A stretch of DNA of 64,000 bases, taken from the NCBI RefSeq assembly GCF_018304965.1, contig NZ_JAGQED010000001.1, positions 526,768-590,767 of the forward strand. Direction: 5' to 3'. Shown one piece after another: positions 54,401-60,767 of this stretch; the first letter of the stretch is position 1, and every line of letters starts with the position of its first letter. The notes under the pieces are model-generated. The model saw only the letters and a program-made list of their open reading frames with translations. It ran no database searches and had not been told where the DNA came from. A program made the position numbers and the translations under genes. This DNA comes from Collimonas antrihumi (GTDB lineage: Bacteria; Pseudomonadota; Gammaproteobacteria; Burkholderiales; Burkholderiaceae_D).

Positions 54401-54969
54401 AACAGACGCTGGGGCAGTTTGTATATTCGACGCCGGATAAAATCCTTGATAACGTGTTCTCAACCCATATTCCAGTCGCATTAAACGGTCTCAAAGTGGT
54501 AACGGGATGGGGCACCGCAACTGCTGGCGTCGCACTGTGCGAAACCGGCGCCGGATGTTTAGTCGGTGCGCCGATGACAGCCTTTGGCTCTAGTAACATG
54601 ATGGAAGGGGGGAATGCTTTGTATAACGCTTATATTGGCAATCCAGCAATGGGGGTAAATCCATTGAGATACGGGTTCAATCAAGCTATGCCAGCATGGG
54701 GAAATACTGCATATGACACACTAAATTTAGTAGCGACTCTTGCTTCATTTACTGTCCCAGTACCTAAGATGATCGGAGCTTCTGATGGGATTGATCGCGC
54801 GAAATCAATATTTGGTTCAACCACAACCGGCTTTAATAATGTGAAAATGCTCCCGTTTTCAAACCTCCCATACCCTTATGGTGTTACTCAAGCAGTAATG
54901 GTTTTTGGAGTAGGATCACAAGGTGTTACCGTCGTTAACGATGTTAGCAAAGCCGGAGGAAACAAGTGA
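42469..54969 (+). CDS. Giant TpsA/CdiA-type exoprotein (filamentous haemagglutinin-like) with C-terminal toxin region
   Basis: 4166 residues. ESPR-type extended signal peptide (MNKQAYRVIFNKNRGMLMAV, cleaved near residue 66). TPS secretion domain about 67-300 with NPNGITCSNCGFINTSRGAL. Beta-helix repeats follow, including five copies of about 252 residues (about 600-1840), a region around 2370-2500 with WYTPDQ, a 20-residue Gly/Ala/Asn tandem repeat (about 2576-2675), then haemagglutinin repeats (NAGRDLNI types) to about 3700. From about 3900: a pretoxin-like Ala/Gly-rich segment, ADRNNRALHDDEKVK, and a hydrophobic C-terminus (VALCETGAGCLVGAPMTAFG; EGGNALYNAY) like DUF4225-type ends. The last 350 bp are AT-richer. 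Confidence 0.93.
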   Translation: MNKQAYRVIFNKNRGMLMAVAENVSSQGKGTGANGESGVTSSPLMRLVHLGVAIAALFGAVTVVNAQIVADPNAGSRRPTVDQTANGRPLVQITTPSAAGVSHNQYNQFNVAPNGAILNNARTVTQTQQGGYVDGNPNLANGGARIILNEVTGSGRSQLNGYTEVAGQRAEVIIANPNGITCSNCGFINTSRGALTTGTPVFGGDGSLNAFRVTRGDIQINGLNAANTDQLDLIARSVQVNGQLWANNLNVVTGSNQVNYADLGVQVIQGEGAKPTVGIDVSQLGGMYANKIRLIGTEAGVGVASLGNIAAQAGDLNIDSQGKVTLNGKTNASGRVTINTIDGVDNSGTLYSRNSTQISSAGQISNRGTIAAQSDLNLSGGSINSSGILAAGIDANGQATLAGNLNLVAGAGISATGQNTAGGNIAMDGASLNLAHAQTSANGSTSLTARAGNIDHTGANLQSAGVATLNASGAINNNQGRINVSQLSSNSASLSNTGGNIIQSGAGDTSIATSGALDNSTGAITTNAQNLHIQSGALNNTGGQINHAGSGAATIQSGVLTNVQGSIASNGRIGITASGLDNHSGKLTSAQQTVLAVSGDIANVQGNIQSGGALTVGGVNIDNGAGSIISLNAEGMTLNASGQLTNVSGGVIGGNGDLALTAANVVNSGKITASNNLTSTIATGFDNSNGRLAAGKNLTANAASLKNANGIIDAATVTLTVPQLDNTSGKITADQLNIHSNNLTNQHGQVIQYSGNAATIAVARTLDNSNGGLLQSNSNDLSLAPQTLINDGGTIAHAGSGTLTLDSAGAISNKSGNIGSNGQLALSAGSLNNEAGKITSAGQTTVRVAGDISNAQGLIQSAASLTMTGVNIDNSAGSITSLNADGMTFNASGQLTNASGGIIGGNGDVTLTAANAVNSGKITASNNLTGKIANTLDNSNGRLAAGNSLNANAANLKNVSGVIDSATVSLAIPQLDNTSGKITADQLAITSSNLTNRHGQVIQYGSTATIAVAGTLDNSNGGLLQTNSTDLGLTPQTLINDGGTIAHAGTGSLKINTGNGAGNLSNKSGSIGTNGQLALNAGSLNNQAGSITSKTQAVLRVAGDIDNAQGLIQAGGALKLSGANIDNSAGSITSLNADGMTLDASGQLINATAGIIGGNGDLTLTAASAINGGKITAANNLTSTIANSFDNSNGRLAAGKNLTANAASLKNANGVIDAATVALTIPQLDNTGGKITADQLAINSNNLTNQHGQVVQYGSNATTIAVAGTLDNSNGGLLQTNSADLSLTPQTLINDGGTIAHAGSGTLTINASNGNGTLSNKSGSIGTNGQLALNAGSLNNQAGSITSKTQANLHVNGDISNAQGLIQSSGALAVNGANIDNSAGNITSLNADGMTLNASGLLTNAAAGVIGGNGDVTLSAANAINGGKITASNNLTSTIANSFDNSNGRLAAGKNLNVNAASLKNANGAIDAATVALTIPQLDNASGKITADQLAITSSNLINQHGQVVQYGSNATTIALTGALDNSNGGLLQTNGVDMNLTSQSLNNDGGAIAHAGSGGLKLSSAGLVSNKNGSIGSNGQLAFTAGSLNNQTGSITSKTQANLHVGGDIVNAQGTIQSGTALTVSGANIDNSAGSITSLNADGLTLNASGQLTNAAGGVIGGNGDVALTAGSVVNSGKITASNNLTSTIANSLDNSNGRLAAGKNLNANAASLKNAGGVIDASKVALTIAQLDNTSGKITADQLAINSGNLTNQHGQIIQYGNNASTIAIAGTLDNSNGGLLQTGSTDLSLTPQTLNNDGGTIALSGNGKLTLNVGNGAGNLSNQGGSIGSNGQATISAASIANRGGSLFAQQQLAVTASQGGVDNSGGGYIGGSSLNLDAVNGQINNAMGKIEALQQAITLHAQSLNNAGGTVQGIGAAPLSITTSQGIDNTVSNNVGGFIGGSGTVSLNAGSFDNSGGTVYGKDNLNLQSNGVLTNANGVIQGAASVNASAAGAINNGNGRIEANGSTATLTVSGTSIDNTAGRIANSGAGLAQINGGGQIVSHQGTIGGNGDVGINTTNFDNSQQGKVVATGNLTLASNALNNNAGTLYAAQNLQFNQSGAALTNVGGNIGAAGNISVSVASINNIFGLIGSTAGAGSNIALSTSSDLNNIAGTVASGRNLSINANTIVGNGKVIAGQDATINLQGDYANTAGNTLTANHNLSLTTTGNLTNTGTLTSVNGLTVSAANVDNQASGLINAGATTILAANAITNTGRIYGDDIAIGAQSLTNDIDLASGQAGAIAARNSINIGAASVINREHAIIQSLGDMTFGRALDANRQASGIADSITNSSATIDAGGKLTFQTAQLNNLNAHFTTAIQVDPSKTKHVTLYNPWYDSTIWYTPDQLTWGDSGDGGIVLIDPTGGRYEKFSKREYDQTVSNTVVTRSDPGKISSGSGMVLSGNITNDKSTIIAGGTLSGTTGNINNIGATGETDTVNHMLAGENYYHWVEGHPHQNHYTYENNGAAYDVVQPTTPLDLAVWSVQQNTAPNSSGNPALGQGVGSVNVPTVGGIALSGNLGGQTIAGGARGVIAAGGSAGGNTGVGGSSHDITAAGGSAGGNTGVGGSNHDITAAGGTAGGNTGVGGSNQGVAAAGGKAGSDTGAGGASSTIAAAGGKAGAGTSTIGSNQTIGSAGNPLPNLALPNNRLFTIQANPGQHYLVETDPVFTGYKNFISSDYMLGRLSLEPQKVQKRLGDGFYEQKMVTDQVMQLTGRRTLSGYASAEDEFKGLMDSGIANAKQFNIAPGMALSDAQMAALTSDIVWLVNQTVTLPDGSKTQVLAPVVYLARANASDLKMTGALISGQDIDLTVNGTLKNGGTLQASSNMIIQATDIANTGNIRSTGKDGATLLVAQNNILNDGGNIQGHRVGILAGRDVTLATNTVSIDNQEGHTSTLSRVAGVTADQLSIAAGRDLTIQAAQINATGDAQLSAGRDLQLTAVTTQKQQNLTYDRDNHLYVRQTQVSGTQISTGGNLTMAAGRDLTATAVTANAGGQVVAVAGRDITLAAAQQETTGDRAIYTTSSGMFSSSSSRSQDNRSSTTAIGNSLTGNAITIQSGRDTTVQGSQVIAKSDLNINAGRDLNIVSAQQTSSDSFSAEEKKSGFSGSFMTGVSFGNSGQNQKQNGTSVTQVGSDISGANIHTSSGRDTTITASAVTADKDVGIYAGRDINVLAAANTQTSQSDSHSSGTSFGVLGGANFRFTNYSQVSAAQNGSGDSTVQSTSLISANGGNLSMQAGLDKQYQGTGHGNVTTQGAELIAKDKLSIAGNAVDLQAIQNSSSSQFHAETHSVTLGSSLTGAIGGALTSIGDAVTASQNTSNDRLKGALALKAGYDAYKLAGALPGAVDAAKGSIDTTKSALDGVKEDPSKAGAGAGFGISVNLGTSQSKQDSKNSATQARGTTAQAGSIDITAREGDINMEGTKLQAQNIALDAAKNINLIAAKNTTDLQSSNSGSSVGIGATLGSNGQQTGLSFQIGASVSKGHANGSETTYDNTQISATNQLSVKSGGDLNLKGAQLAGNKVTADIGGNMNIWTLQDKSNFDSKQENGGFSLSICVPPICVGQMVSGSVSYAKQTVDHNYQSAVGQSGIAAGSDGFDIRVKGNTDLKGAGITSTASADKNSLQTASLTTSDLTNSQHTKSESVSVSASTGSIASNVLGNVLGNLNGSIGMPKNGDQSSSTNSVISPATVTITGSGDAAKDAQSQANATTLTSRDAATANATLANTLTLQQAQELQVQQQKAQENQRAAGLVGSVLANVVGDVAKSNKWPDGSPEKIALHGMVGLIEAKIGGGNATAGAAAGMGYEAMVPVMSDYLVSQGYKPGTQAFNDMMNLGATLVGAASGALAGGSMQSAAAGANVGLVADRNNRALHDDEKVKIKAKANGNKAEEDRLTKAACYEVKCWAQYQEGSAAYNANYVGVMDAYDLKNEISWVKSQQTLGQFVYSTPDKILDNVFSTHIPVALNGLKVVTGWGTATAGVALCETGAGCLVGAPMTAFGSSNMMEGGNALYNAYIGNPAMGVNPLRYGFNQAMPAWGNTAYDTLNLVATLASFTVPVPKMIGASDGIDRAKSIFGSTTTGFNNVKMLPFSNLPYPYGVTQAVMVFGVGSQGVTVVNDVSKAGGNK
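44270..48000 (+). repeat. Five tandem copies of a roughly 756-bp unit inside tpsA
   Basis: The landmark 'xNIDNxAGSIxSLNA' falls at 44323, 45076, 45835, 46597 and 47350, a spacing of 753, 759, 762 and 753 bp (251-254 codons). Each unit runs through GNGDVTLTAAN, SNNLTSTIANSFDNSNGRL, DNTSGKITADQL, NQHGQVVQYG, LDNSNGGLLQT, GGTIAHAGSG and SNGQLALNAGSLNNQ. Nucleotide identity between units is high by eye. Boundaries are approximate. Units could expand, contract or collapse in assembly. Confidence 0.9.
50194..50493 (+). repeat. 60-bp tandem repeat in tpsA (20-residue unit)
   Basis: About five head-to-tail copies at 50194, 50254, 50314, 50374 and 50434, coding for AAGGSAGGNTGVGGSNHDIT and variants. 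The first three are nearly identical at DNA level; the last two are degenerate. The Gly/Ala/Asn composition suggests a flexible linker in the middle of the fibre, at the boundary between the adhesin repeats and the C-terminal haemagglutinin region. Confidence 0.93.
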
Positions 54970-55199
54970 ACATCGAGAAAATCTACTCAACGACACGTGG
55001 AGCAATCATAGTAGGATGCCTCTCCTTGTTTGCAGGAGGATTTTACGCTTTTGTGATTGCTGCAGGCTGCCGTATCGCTTTCAAATTAGAAGAAACTACG
55101 GCGTTGATATGGATCGGTGGTCCTCTCTTTGTGGTATTTACAATTTTGGCATTAATCCATCTGCCTAAGTACGCGCGTAAGGCGGGATTCATCGACTGA
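54966..55199 (+). CDS. Probable CDI immunity protein, two-helix membrane protein
   Basis: 77 residues from a GTG that overlaps the tpsA stop by four bases (GTGA). Two hydrophobic helices (about 13-35 GAIIVGCLSLFAGGFYAFVIAA and 46-64 ALIWIGGPLFVVFTILALI) are joined by a short loop; the C-terminus is basic (KYARKAG). A small gene at the 3' end of cdiA is normally the immunity gene, and membrane immunity proteins go with pore-forming or ionophore toxins. No similarity to a named family is recognised. Codon use is AT-rich like the end of tpsA, consistent with both arriving as one module. Confidence 0.65.
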   Translation: MNIEKIYSTTRGAIIVGCLSLFAGGFYAFVIAAGCRIAFKLEETTALIWIGGPLFVVFTILALIHLPKYARKAGFID

Positions 55200-55236
55200 T
55201 GAATCCCTGGGCTTCTCCCGACTCGGAGTAAAAGGG

Positions 55237-55575
55237 TCAGGAATAAAAGAGGTCTTGCAATAACACATCCGTGTTAGCAAGCTCAAGGAGTCTAGGGATA
55301 TACAAGTCATCGACAACATCGACTGTGGCTAACGCGTAAATAGCTACTGCTTCAATCAGTGCGTCGTGCGACAGGTTATTGGCTTGGGTGGTGACGAAGC
55401 CTACTTCTCGTAGAGAGATGGCGACTGCGCGGGCATCGTTTTCCGGGTTATTCAGCTTCGCCAAATGCAGATACTGACTGTTACCAATCACTAATGCGAT
55501 TCGTTTTGAATTACCGGCACTAGAAGCTGCATTCATCCAGGCAAGGAAAATAATGGCTAATGAAACCCGCACGTA
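55237..55575 (-). pseudogene. Truncated caspase-family (peptidase C14) gene
   Basis: A signal-peptide-like start (VRVSLAIIFLAWMNAASSAG) leads into KRIALVIGNSQYLHLAKLNNPENDARAVAISLREVGF, read in parts, the first strand and helix of bacterial caspase-like domains (ALVIGNxxY...LxNxxNDA). The domain breaks off after about 60 residues, before the His-Gly and Cys motifs (YAGHG, DAC). The frame then continues into about 37 unrelated codons to a TGA. The upstream codons (55579-55710) also have protein-like composition but no known match. A non-functional remnant. Confidence 0.65.
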
Positions 55576-55777
55576 TTGGAAAAAATGTGGGTGCCGCCTT
55601 GATACTAGCGCAATCATTTGGTGCGGAAGATCATGTGCTCTTGCTAACTCGACGATTGCCCATCCGCAGGCTTCCAAATTCTTGGCTCTGGCCGGGTCAA
55701 CTTTGCGCAGCATAGCGCTCAATCTGTGACGAAAAATGCAAGTAATCCACCTGGTCATCAAGGAATTGCTTTCAAAT

Positions 55778-57595
55778 TTAAGATGCAGTCGGTTTTCCAC
55801 ATTCCCCGCAGTAGCTGGCGTCAGGATCGGCGCCAGCGCCACAATGCGTGCAGAAATTGCGTTGCAGGAAATCATCTTCCGCGATATCAGGAGTAACAAT
55901 ATTGCTTTTCGTACCGGTGGCAATCAATGCCGCAGCCAACCGTTCATCAGGTACATTCGGCTTCGATCCCGCAATAACCTTGTGCATCATCCCGATCTTC
56001 TGTGCGCGCTCAAAATCCTGATTAGAGGTTGGGGCGACCACCATTGATCGCGTCTCACCAAAACCCTTTAAACCAGCCGCTAGCTCGTCGGCAATATTTT
56101 GTAAGCCACGCATGCCGATCAATTGGCGTGCCGCATCCTTGCCAAATATGACTGTATCAATCTCAGAGACCCAAACACGCATGGTCATGCTTTCAGTATT
56201 AATAACGGTTTTGGTGGTCTGAACATTTCCGGAAAGCTGATTGCCGATATGAACCTGCGCCGACTCAAAGCTACCGTTGATATTGACCCAGATTAACTCG
56301 GAGACGAAGTCGAAACGCCCCCACAGCACATGTGCTGCGCCGTAACAGAACATCCCTACCACCATTTGACTCACCGCAAACGCCGTGATGGTCGCGATTG
56401 GCTCACCGCCAAGGATGTCTCGGGTGATCAATACCGTAGCAATCGTGCCCGCAATGAGGTAAATCATCGCGAGACCTGTCAGGCAGGTGAGCCAAAAGAA
56501 CTGCGGCATCGACAACGCGTGACCAACGCCGGTCGCGATTCGATCTGGCTGTGGCCGGGGCTGTGTTTCCTCAAAAATCTCGGCGCCGAACGGGCCCTGC
56601 TGCCCGCTAATCACCGGGGAGCGGCGCGCGTAACGCCTGTTGGGGATACGACTGTACCAACGACTCATCAGAATCCTGTCCAGTTCTTCGATCAGCTTGT
56701 TCGGATGCGCGTTCATGGTGACCGTCTCCGTTACCCGGGCAGATCCCACTGTCTGAGGCGATGGCCGAAGCTGGTTTTTCAGAGCAAGGCCGAAGACTCC
56801 ACAGCCAATGAGCGCACACACGAGCGCAACCAGGACCACGCCATTGATCGAAAGCCCGTCAAGGTCTGGAAGATGCGATGCGGCGACACCAAGAATCACC
56901 GGCCCGAGCACGGCAAGCACGATAAGCACAATCAGACTGCCCGTACCAACGTTGGCCGCGTCGGTGACCGGGGTCGCTGCAGGCCCTGATTGTTTCACCA
57001 TCGGGCGCATAATCTGAAGGAACGCAAACGCACCATAGCCAAGTCCGATCCAGCCATTTGCCGGACCTTGCCCAAACACGAACCAGCAAAGCAGGAAGCT
57101 GACAAAGGTAGTCGCCAAAGCCAGGAAATTGTAGAACTGGGTCTGGGCGGTACGTTGAATCACGTCCGGCGCAAAAATAAGGTGCGGCAACCATGAATAC
57201 AATAAACCGTTGAGTGGTCCCTTTGGTTCGCGAAACGTTATCGCATTCTGGCGTAGCGTCTCCTTGAATATGCCCGCAATTTTCGAATCGCCATCCTGAT
57301 CGGTGCCCACCACCGGCGCCAGATTGTCAGGCCGGTTACGCCCGAAGAAGTAACGCAATCGGGTGAAAGCGCGCGCCAGAAGTCCGATACCAAAGAGAAG
57401 AAGGAAGATGGAAATCCCGACAACAGCGAGCGCACGGCCATCGAGGCCGTGCGCAATACGGTCTCGCACGATGAGCATCGTTGCTGCTCCGGCCAAGACC
57501 ATGAACGCGCCGGAGATGATGATGGCAAGGTTCTGAACCTTGTACGGGTTCGGGAATTCGAACACCTGACTTTCGGGATTAAACTCGTAACTCAT
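55778..57595 (-). CDS. Polytopic membrane protein with C-terminal zinc ribbon
   Basis: 605 residues, not recognised as a named family. Predicted TM helices by hydrophobicity: about 22-42, 52-75, 148-170, 175-193, 222-244, 252-274, 362-386, 398-424. Soluble stretches 80-145 and 280-355 lie between them, and a C-terminal soluble domain (about 430-570; TKTVINTESMTMRVWVSEID, RQLIGMRGLQNIADELA) ends in a Cys4 zinc ribbon CTHCGAGADPDASYCGECG. It is the last gene of the six-gene minus-strand cluster, 81 bases after its neighbour, which has the same tail type. No catalytic motif seen. Confidence 0.72.
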   Translation of the reverse strand: MSYEFNPESQVFEFPNPYKVQNLAIIISGAFMVLAGAATMLIVRDRIAHGLDGRALAVVGISIFLLLFGIGLLARAFTRLRYFFGRNRPDNLAPVVGTDQDGDSKIAGIFKETLRQNAITFREPKGPLNGLLYSWLPHLIFAPDVIQRTAQTQFYNFLALATTFVSFLLCWFVFGQGPANGWIGLGYGAFAFLQIMRPMVKQSGPAATPVTDAANVGTGSLIVLIVLAVLGPVILGVAASHLPDLDGLSINGVVLVALVCALIGCGVFGLALKNQLRPSPQTVGSARVTETVTMNAHPNKLIEELDRILMSRWYSRIPNRRYARRSPVISGQQGPFGAEIFEETQPRPQPDRIATGVGHALSMPQFFWLTCLTGLAMIYLIAGTIATVLITRDILGGEPIATITAFAVSQMVVGMFCYGAAHVLWGRFDFVSELIWVNINGSFESAQVHIGNQLSGNVQTTKTVINTESMTMRVWVSEIDTVIFGKDAARQLIGMRGLQNIADELAAGLKGFGETRSMVVAPTSNQDFERAQKIGMMHKVIAGSKPNVPDERLAAALIATGTKSNIVTPDIAEDDFLQRNFCTHCGAGADPDASYCGECGKPTAS

Positions 57596-57676
57596 AAAAT
57601 GGCTCTAGCTAAAATTAAACTGTTTAACCCTTGACGCGATCGAAAATCACTTCGCTTCCCCGACTTGCAAATCCAA

Positions 57677-58819
57677 TCAGACAGGGTTTTGGACGCCGCA
57701 TTCACCGCAGAACATATCGTCAGGAGCGAGCGGCGCGCTGCACTTAAGGCATGCCCGACCTGCGACGACGGTCGAGCCTTGCTTCGACGACGCTTGCACC
57801 GAAGACCTTGCCTCCTGAAGCTTGGAACCTGCACGATCTCGCGCCTCCTGGGTCCGGCGCTTGGCTTCCACTACGTGTTCGCGCATCTTCTCCTCGGTCT
57901 CACCGAAATTCAGGCCATCTACAGTCTGCAAATAGATGAGGCACGTACCATTGATGAACGTCAGAAACGGGATGGTCAAACCGATAGTCAAAAGCAGACC
58001 CGTGGCGAACCCGAAAGCGCCTGTATAGGATGTGCTGCTTTCCATTCCACCCATTCCGCCCATTCCCATGGGACCGTACATCATGCCGCCCGTCACGCCC
58101 CGAAACAGGCTGGCGATACCCCCCAACGGACTAATGCCGACAGCAGACGAAAGTCCCATTGACGTGGAATAACCTGAAAACAAGACAAACGAGACTACGC
58201 CAGAAAGAAACATCACGAGCAGTGAGAGGATTACCAGGTTGGTGATGACTGCCAACAGGCGGTGGCGGACGATGACTACCAGACGTGCGACCGTCTGGAA
58301 GGCGGTATTGCCTTCCCATACGGCTGGCGCCGCGAGCGGGAAGCCAACGTAAAACATGCCCGCAATGGTCATTCCAAGAACCACCGCGAGAATCGGCAGG
58401 GCAAAGCTATAGAGGAACACACCGAGTCCGGGAATCTTGCAAATGAAAAGAACCAGAAGCGCAGCCAGCACCACGCCGAGGAATCCAAGAAACAACAGTA
58501 CGCCTACACCTAGAAGGCGGTGCACGGTGAAGACCGCCTGCAGTATCGCATCCGTGAAGCTCGCTTCCTGCCCTTGTGCTCGTCGCATCAGTGTGATGCC
58601 TACTGACGAATAGCCGATCAATCCGACGACCAGGCTCACGATTCCGAACAAACCACCCAGCACGACACTACTTTTCATCAACCAGCTGCTGAGCGCGATA
58701 AACAAAAAAAACACGAGGCCGGCAAGGCCGGTCATCGCCAGCGCGCGCCAATTGGTGACAGCTTCGGCCGCGCGGAGCAGGCCGTAGGAAGTGGGTGCGA
58801 CTTGTTCGGTTGATGTCAT
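57677..58819 (-). CDS. Membrane protein with coiled-coil and C-terminal zinc ribbon
   Basis: 380 residues. About six to seven TM helices (27-47, 55-75, 95-125, 132-160, 185-215, 265-295), with a Met/Gly-rich loop (GGMMYGPMGMGGMGG, about 243-257) and a DUF4013-like appearance. After the last helix comes an amphipathic, probably coiled-coil segment (GETEEKMREHVVEAKRRTQE) and a terminal Cys4 zinc ribbon CLKCSAPLAPDDMFCGECG, nearly the same as ribbons in two cluster partners. Inferred topology puts the ribbon in the cytoplasm. 33 bases after the lipoprotein gene; same operon. Function unknown. Confidence 0.72.
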   Translation of the reverse strand: MTSTEQVAPTSYGLLRAAEAVTNWRALAMTGLAGLVFFLFIALSSWLMKSSVVLGGLFGIVSLVVGLIGYSSVGITLMRRAQGQEASFTDAILQAVFTVHRLLGVGVLLFLGFLGVVLAALLVLFICKIPGLGVFLYSFALPILAVVLGMTIAGMFYVGFPLAAPAVWEGNTAFQTVARLVVIVRHRLLAVITNLVILSLLVMFLSGVVSFVLFSGYSTSMGLSSAVGISPLGGIASLFRGVTGGMMYGPMGMGGMGGMESSTSYTGAFGFATGLLLTIGLTIPFLTFINGTCLIYLQTVDGLNFGETEEKMREHVVEAKRRTQEARDRAGSKLQEARSSVQASSKQGSTVVAGRACLKCSAPLAPDDMFCGECGVQNPV

Positions 58820-58852
58820 GATTTTCCCTGTTGAATGTCTAATTATTCTGGA

Positions 58853-59533
58853 TCAGCGATCGAGCAATGCCAAGGTAGGCATGCCGTCAATTTCGGCGAC
58901 CTGCATGGCGGACTCTTTCATGGTGCCTGGTCTGCCGTTGAGAAAAACTTGCGTCTGCAGTCTATAGATGCCCTGCGGTGCCCCTTGTGGCAGTTTTAGC
59001 GTAAAGCTGTTGTCGTATTCGCCGCTGCCACCGGTATCGTTGACCAATTTTTCCCCGCGCTTGAATTCCTCGCCGGTCGGTGCATACGCGACCAGTACCT
59101 CTTTGATCTCGCGTACCGGCTCGTTGGTACCTGACACCGCGCGGATGGTCGACTGGACCTTGATGGCGTCTCCAGCCTTGACCGCGCCGTTAGGTGTGAC
59201 GACGGTCGCATAAGCGTCGATTTTGGCGGTTGGTGGGAGTCGGTTGCGATTGCTGACTTTGTACTGCTGATCGACCTCCGCCGCAGTCTTGGTTTGCCGG
59301 GACGCGATTTCAACGACGGCACACGCCGCCAGGCCTGCGATGGCACCCTTGACGGCACCACGGGTACCCCCGAGAACCGCGCCCAGAACCGCGCCGCCGG
59401 CACCAAATGCAGCACAACGGAGTGCCGCGGTATTGTTCTCGGAGCTTGTTGCTGGATCGCCACCTGGCGTCGCGCAGCCACTGATGAAAAAAGTGGCGAC
59501 GCATGCTGCACAGATCGTTTTCTTGAATTTCAT
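58853..59533 (-). CDS. Glycine-zipper lipoprotein
   Basis: 226 residues. Lipobox ISGC (Cys 20) then a linker, a glycine-zipper segment (about 40-72; GAGGAVLGAVLGGTRGAVKGAIAG in parts) typical of SlyB/YMGG-type envelope proteins, and a beta-rich domain (about 95-215; AKIDAYATVVTPNGAVKAGD, SFTLKLPQGAPQGIYRLQTQ) resembling an Ig-like or 'macroglobulin'-type fold. It should be anchored in the outer membrane facing the periplasm, unlike its zinc-ribbon neighbours. It sits 14 bases after the triple-ribbon gene and is clearly part of the cluster. Confidence 0.78.
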   Translation of the reverse strand: MKFKKTICAACVATFFISGCATPGGDPATSSENNTAALRCAAFGAGGAVLGAVLGGTRGAVKGAIAGLAACAVVEIASRQTKTAAEVDQQYKVSNRNRLPPTAKIDAYATVVTPNGAVKAGDAIKVQSTIRAVSGTNEPVREIKEVLVAYAPTGEEFKRGEKLVNDTGGSGEYDNSFTLKLPQGAPQGIYRLQTQVFLNGRPGTMKESAMQVAEIDGMPTLALLDR

Positions 59534-59547
59534 GGGATTCCCTTAGG

Positions 59548-60693
59548 TTATTCGATTGAACTGCCGGATTTAAGCGCATCCATTTGCTTAGCTTTTGCCT
59601 TGCTGCGCATAGCCTTTGCGCCCTTGCTGGTTGGGTCCAGCTCGAGCACGCTTTCGGCCGTCGCAATCGCCTTGTCGTACTGGCCGTTGGCGATATAGCT
59701 ATTGGCTTTTGCCAGCAGCACCGTGATCTTGCCCGACATGGCATCAGGAACGTCGGTCGGCACCAGAGCCTTCGCGGGTTTTGTAATCGACGGCGCGATC
59801 TTGATCACTGCAACTGGCTTCTGTGCAGTTGCCGGAGCCTCTGCAGTCGCTGGCTCTGGAGAAGGCATCGGCGCCGACTCAGGCGCAGAAACAGGCTTTT
59901 CCGCAGGGATGGCAGCTACCGGTTCCGGAGCGGCAGTAACGACTGGAGCCACGTTTTGATGTGGCAAAGGTGATTCATTCAAAGCCGACGGCGGAGGATC
60001 GATGGCGACCACGGCCTTTGCCGGTTCTGTCAGGACGGGTGTCCCGATCGTGTCTGACTGCTTGGTTTTCCACCAGAGGAAGCCGCCACCGCCTGCGACA
60101 GCGACAACGAGCGCCAGCGAAATCCCGATCACCAGGCGCGATGACTTTGACGTCGATATCGAGGGCTGCACGTTCAATAAAGCGTCCGTGACTGGAGCTG
60201 GTGTTATGGGAGATTTCGCAATGGCTGGGGAACTGATAGAAACAGCAGGTTCACGATGCGCCGGTTGCGGCTCGGGCGCGGCCACCGGGGCTGTCATCGA
60301 AGGCAGCGGCAAAGAATATTCGCTTGCACTTTCCGGAGGCAGGACTGCCGTCGATGTGGGCAATGAGGTTTCCGCGACCGTGGTACCGCACTTCTTGCAG
60401 AATTTCGCATCTGGAACAAGCGACGTGGAACATGAGATACAGATACGGGATGCGCTTCCGTTCAATGCGACGGGACTCTTCTCGTTGGAAGGGGAGGTTA
60501 AAGGTTCGGGTGAAGAGCTTGACGCAACGGTAGTACCGCACTTCTTGCAAAATTTAGCACCAGGAACAAGCGGCGCAGAGCATGAGAGGCAGGAATTTTT
60601 CGCTACGGCCAATTCGGCCATCGGTATCCCACACGACTTACAGAACTTGGCGCCATCCTTGTTTTCGGAGCCACATTTGCCACAGCTAGCCAT
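59548..60693 (-). CDS. Triple zinc-ribbon, single-pass membrane protein with TPR-like tail
   Basis: 381 residues. Three Cys4 ribbons at the N-terminus: CGKCGSENKDGAKFCKSCG (4-22), CLSCSAPLVPGAKFCKKCG (35-53) and CISCSTSLVPDAKFCKKCG (about 86-104). Then a Ser/Pro linker, one TM helix (about 186-206, LVIGISLALVVAVAGGGGFLWW), a long Pro/Ala/Glu-rich stretch (about 215-320) suited to crossing the periplasm, and a C-terminal TPR-like pair of helices (AKANSYIANGQYDKAIATAESVLELDP). Ribbons inside, tail outside is the likely topology. No enzymatic motif. Probably the cluster's scaffold or sensor. Confidence 0.78.
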   Translation of the reverse strand: MASCGKCGSENKDGAKFCKSCGIPMAELAVAKNSCLSCSAPLVPGAKFCKKCGTTVASSSSPEPLTSPSNEKSPVALNGSASRICISCSTSLVPDAKFCKKCGTTVAETSLPTSTAVLPPESASEYSLPLPSMTAPVAAPEPQPAHREPAVSISSPAIAKSPITPAPVTDALLNVQPSISTSKSSRLVIGISLALVVAVAGGGGFLWWKTKQSDTIGTPVLTEPAKAVVAIDPPPSALNESPLPHQNVAPVVTAAPEPVAAIPAEKPVSAPESAPMPSPEPATAEAPATAQKPVAVIKIAPSITKPAKALVPTDVPDAMSGKITVLLAKANSYIANGQYDKAIATAESVLELDPTSKGAKAMRSKAKAKQMDALKSGSSIE

Positions 60694-60767
60694 TAATTAT
60701 TCCTCGTATTATGTGTTGTGCCATTTACGACTTCCTGTCTACTTAGCTTCTTCAGCAGCGTTGAGTA

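Noticed and set aside
54966..55199. A holin-like or toxin role for the 77-residue membrane protein
   Set aside because: Overlap with the tpsA stop and shared AT-rich codon use favour the immunity role; no phage lysis genes are nearby.
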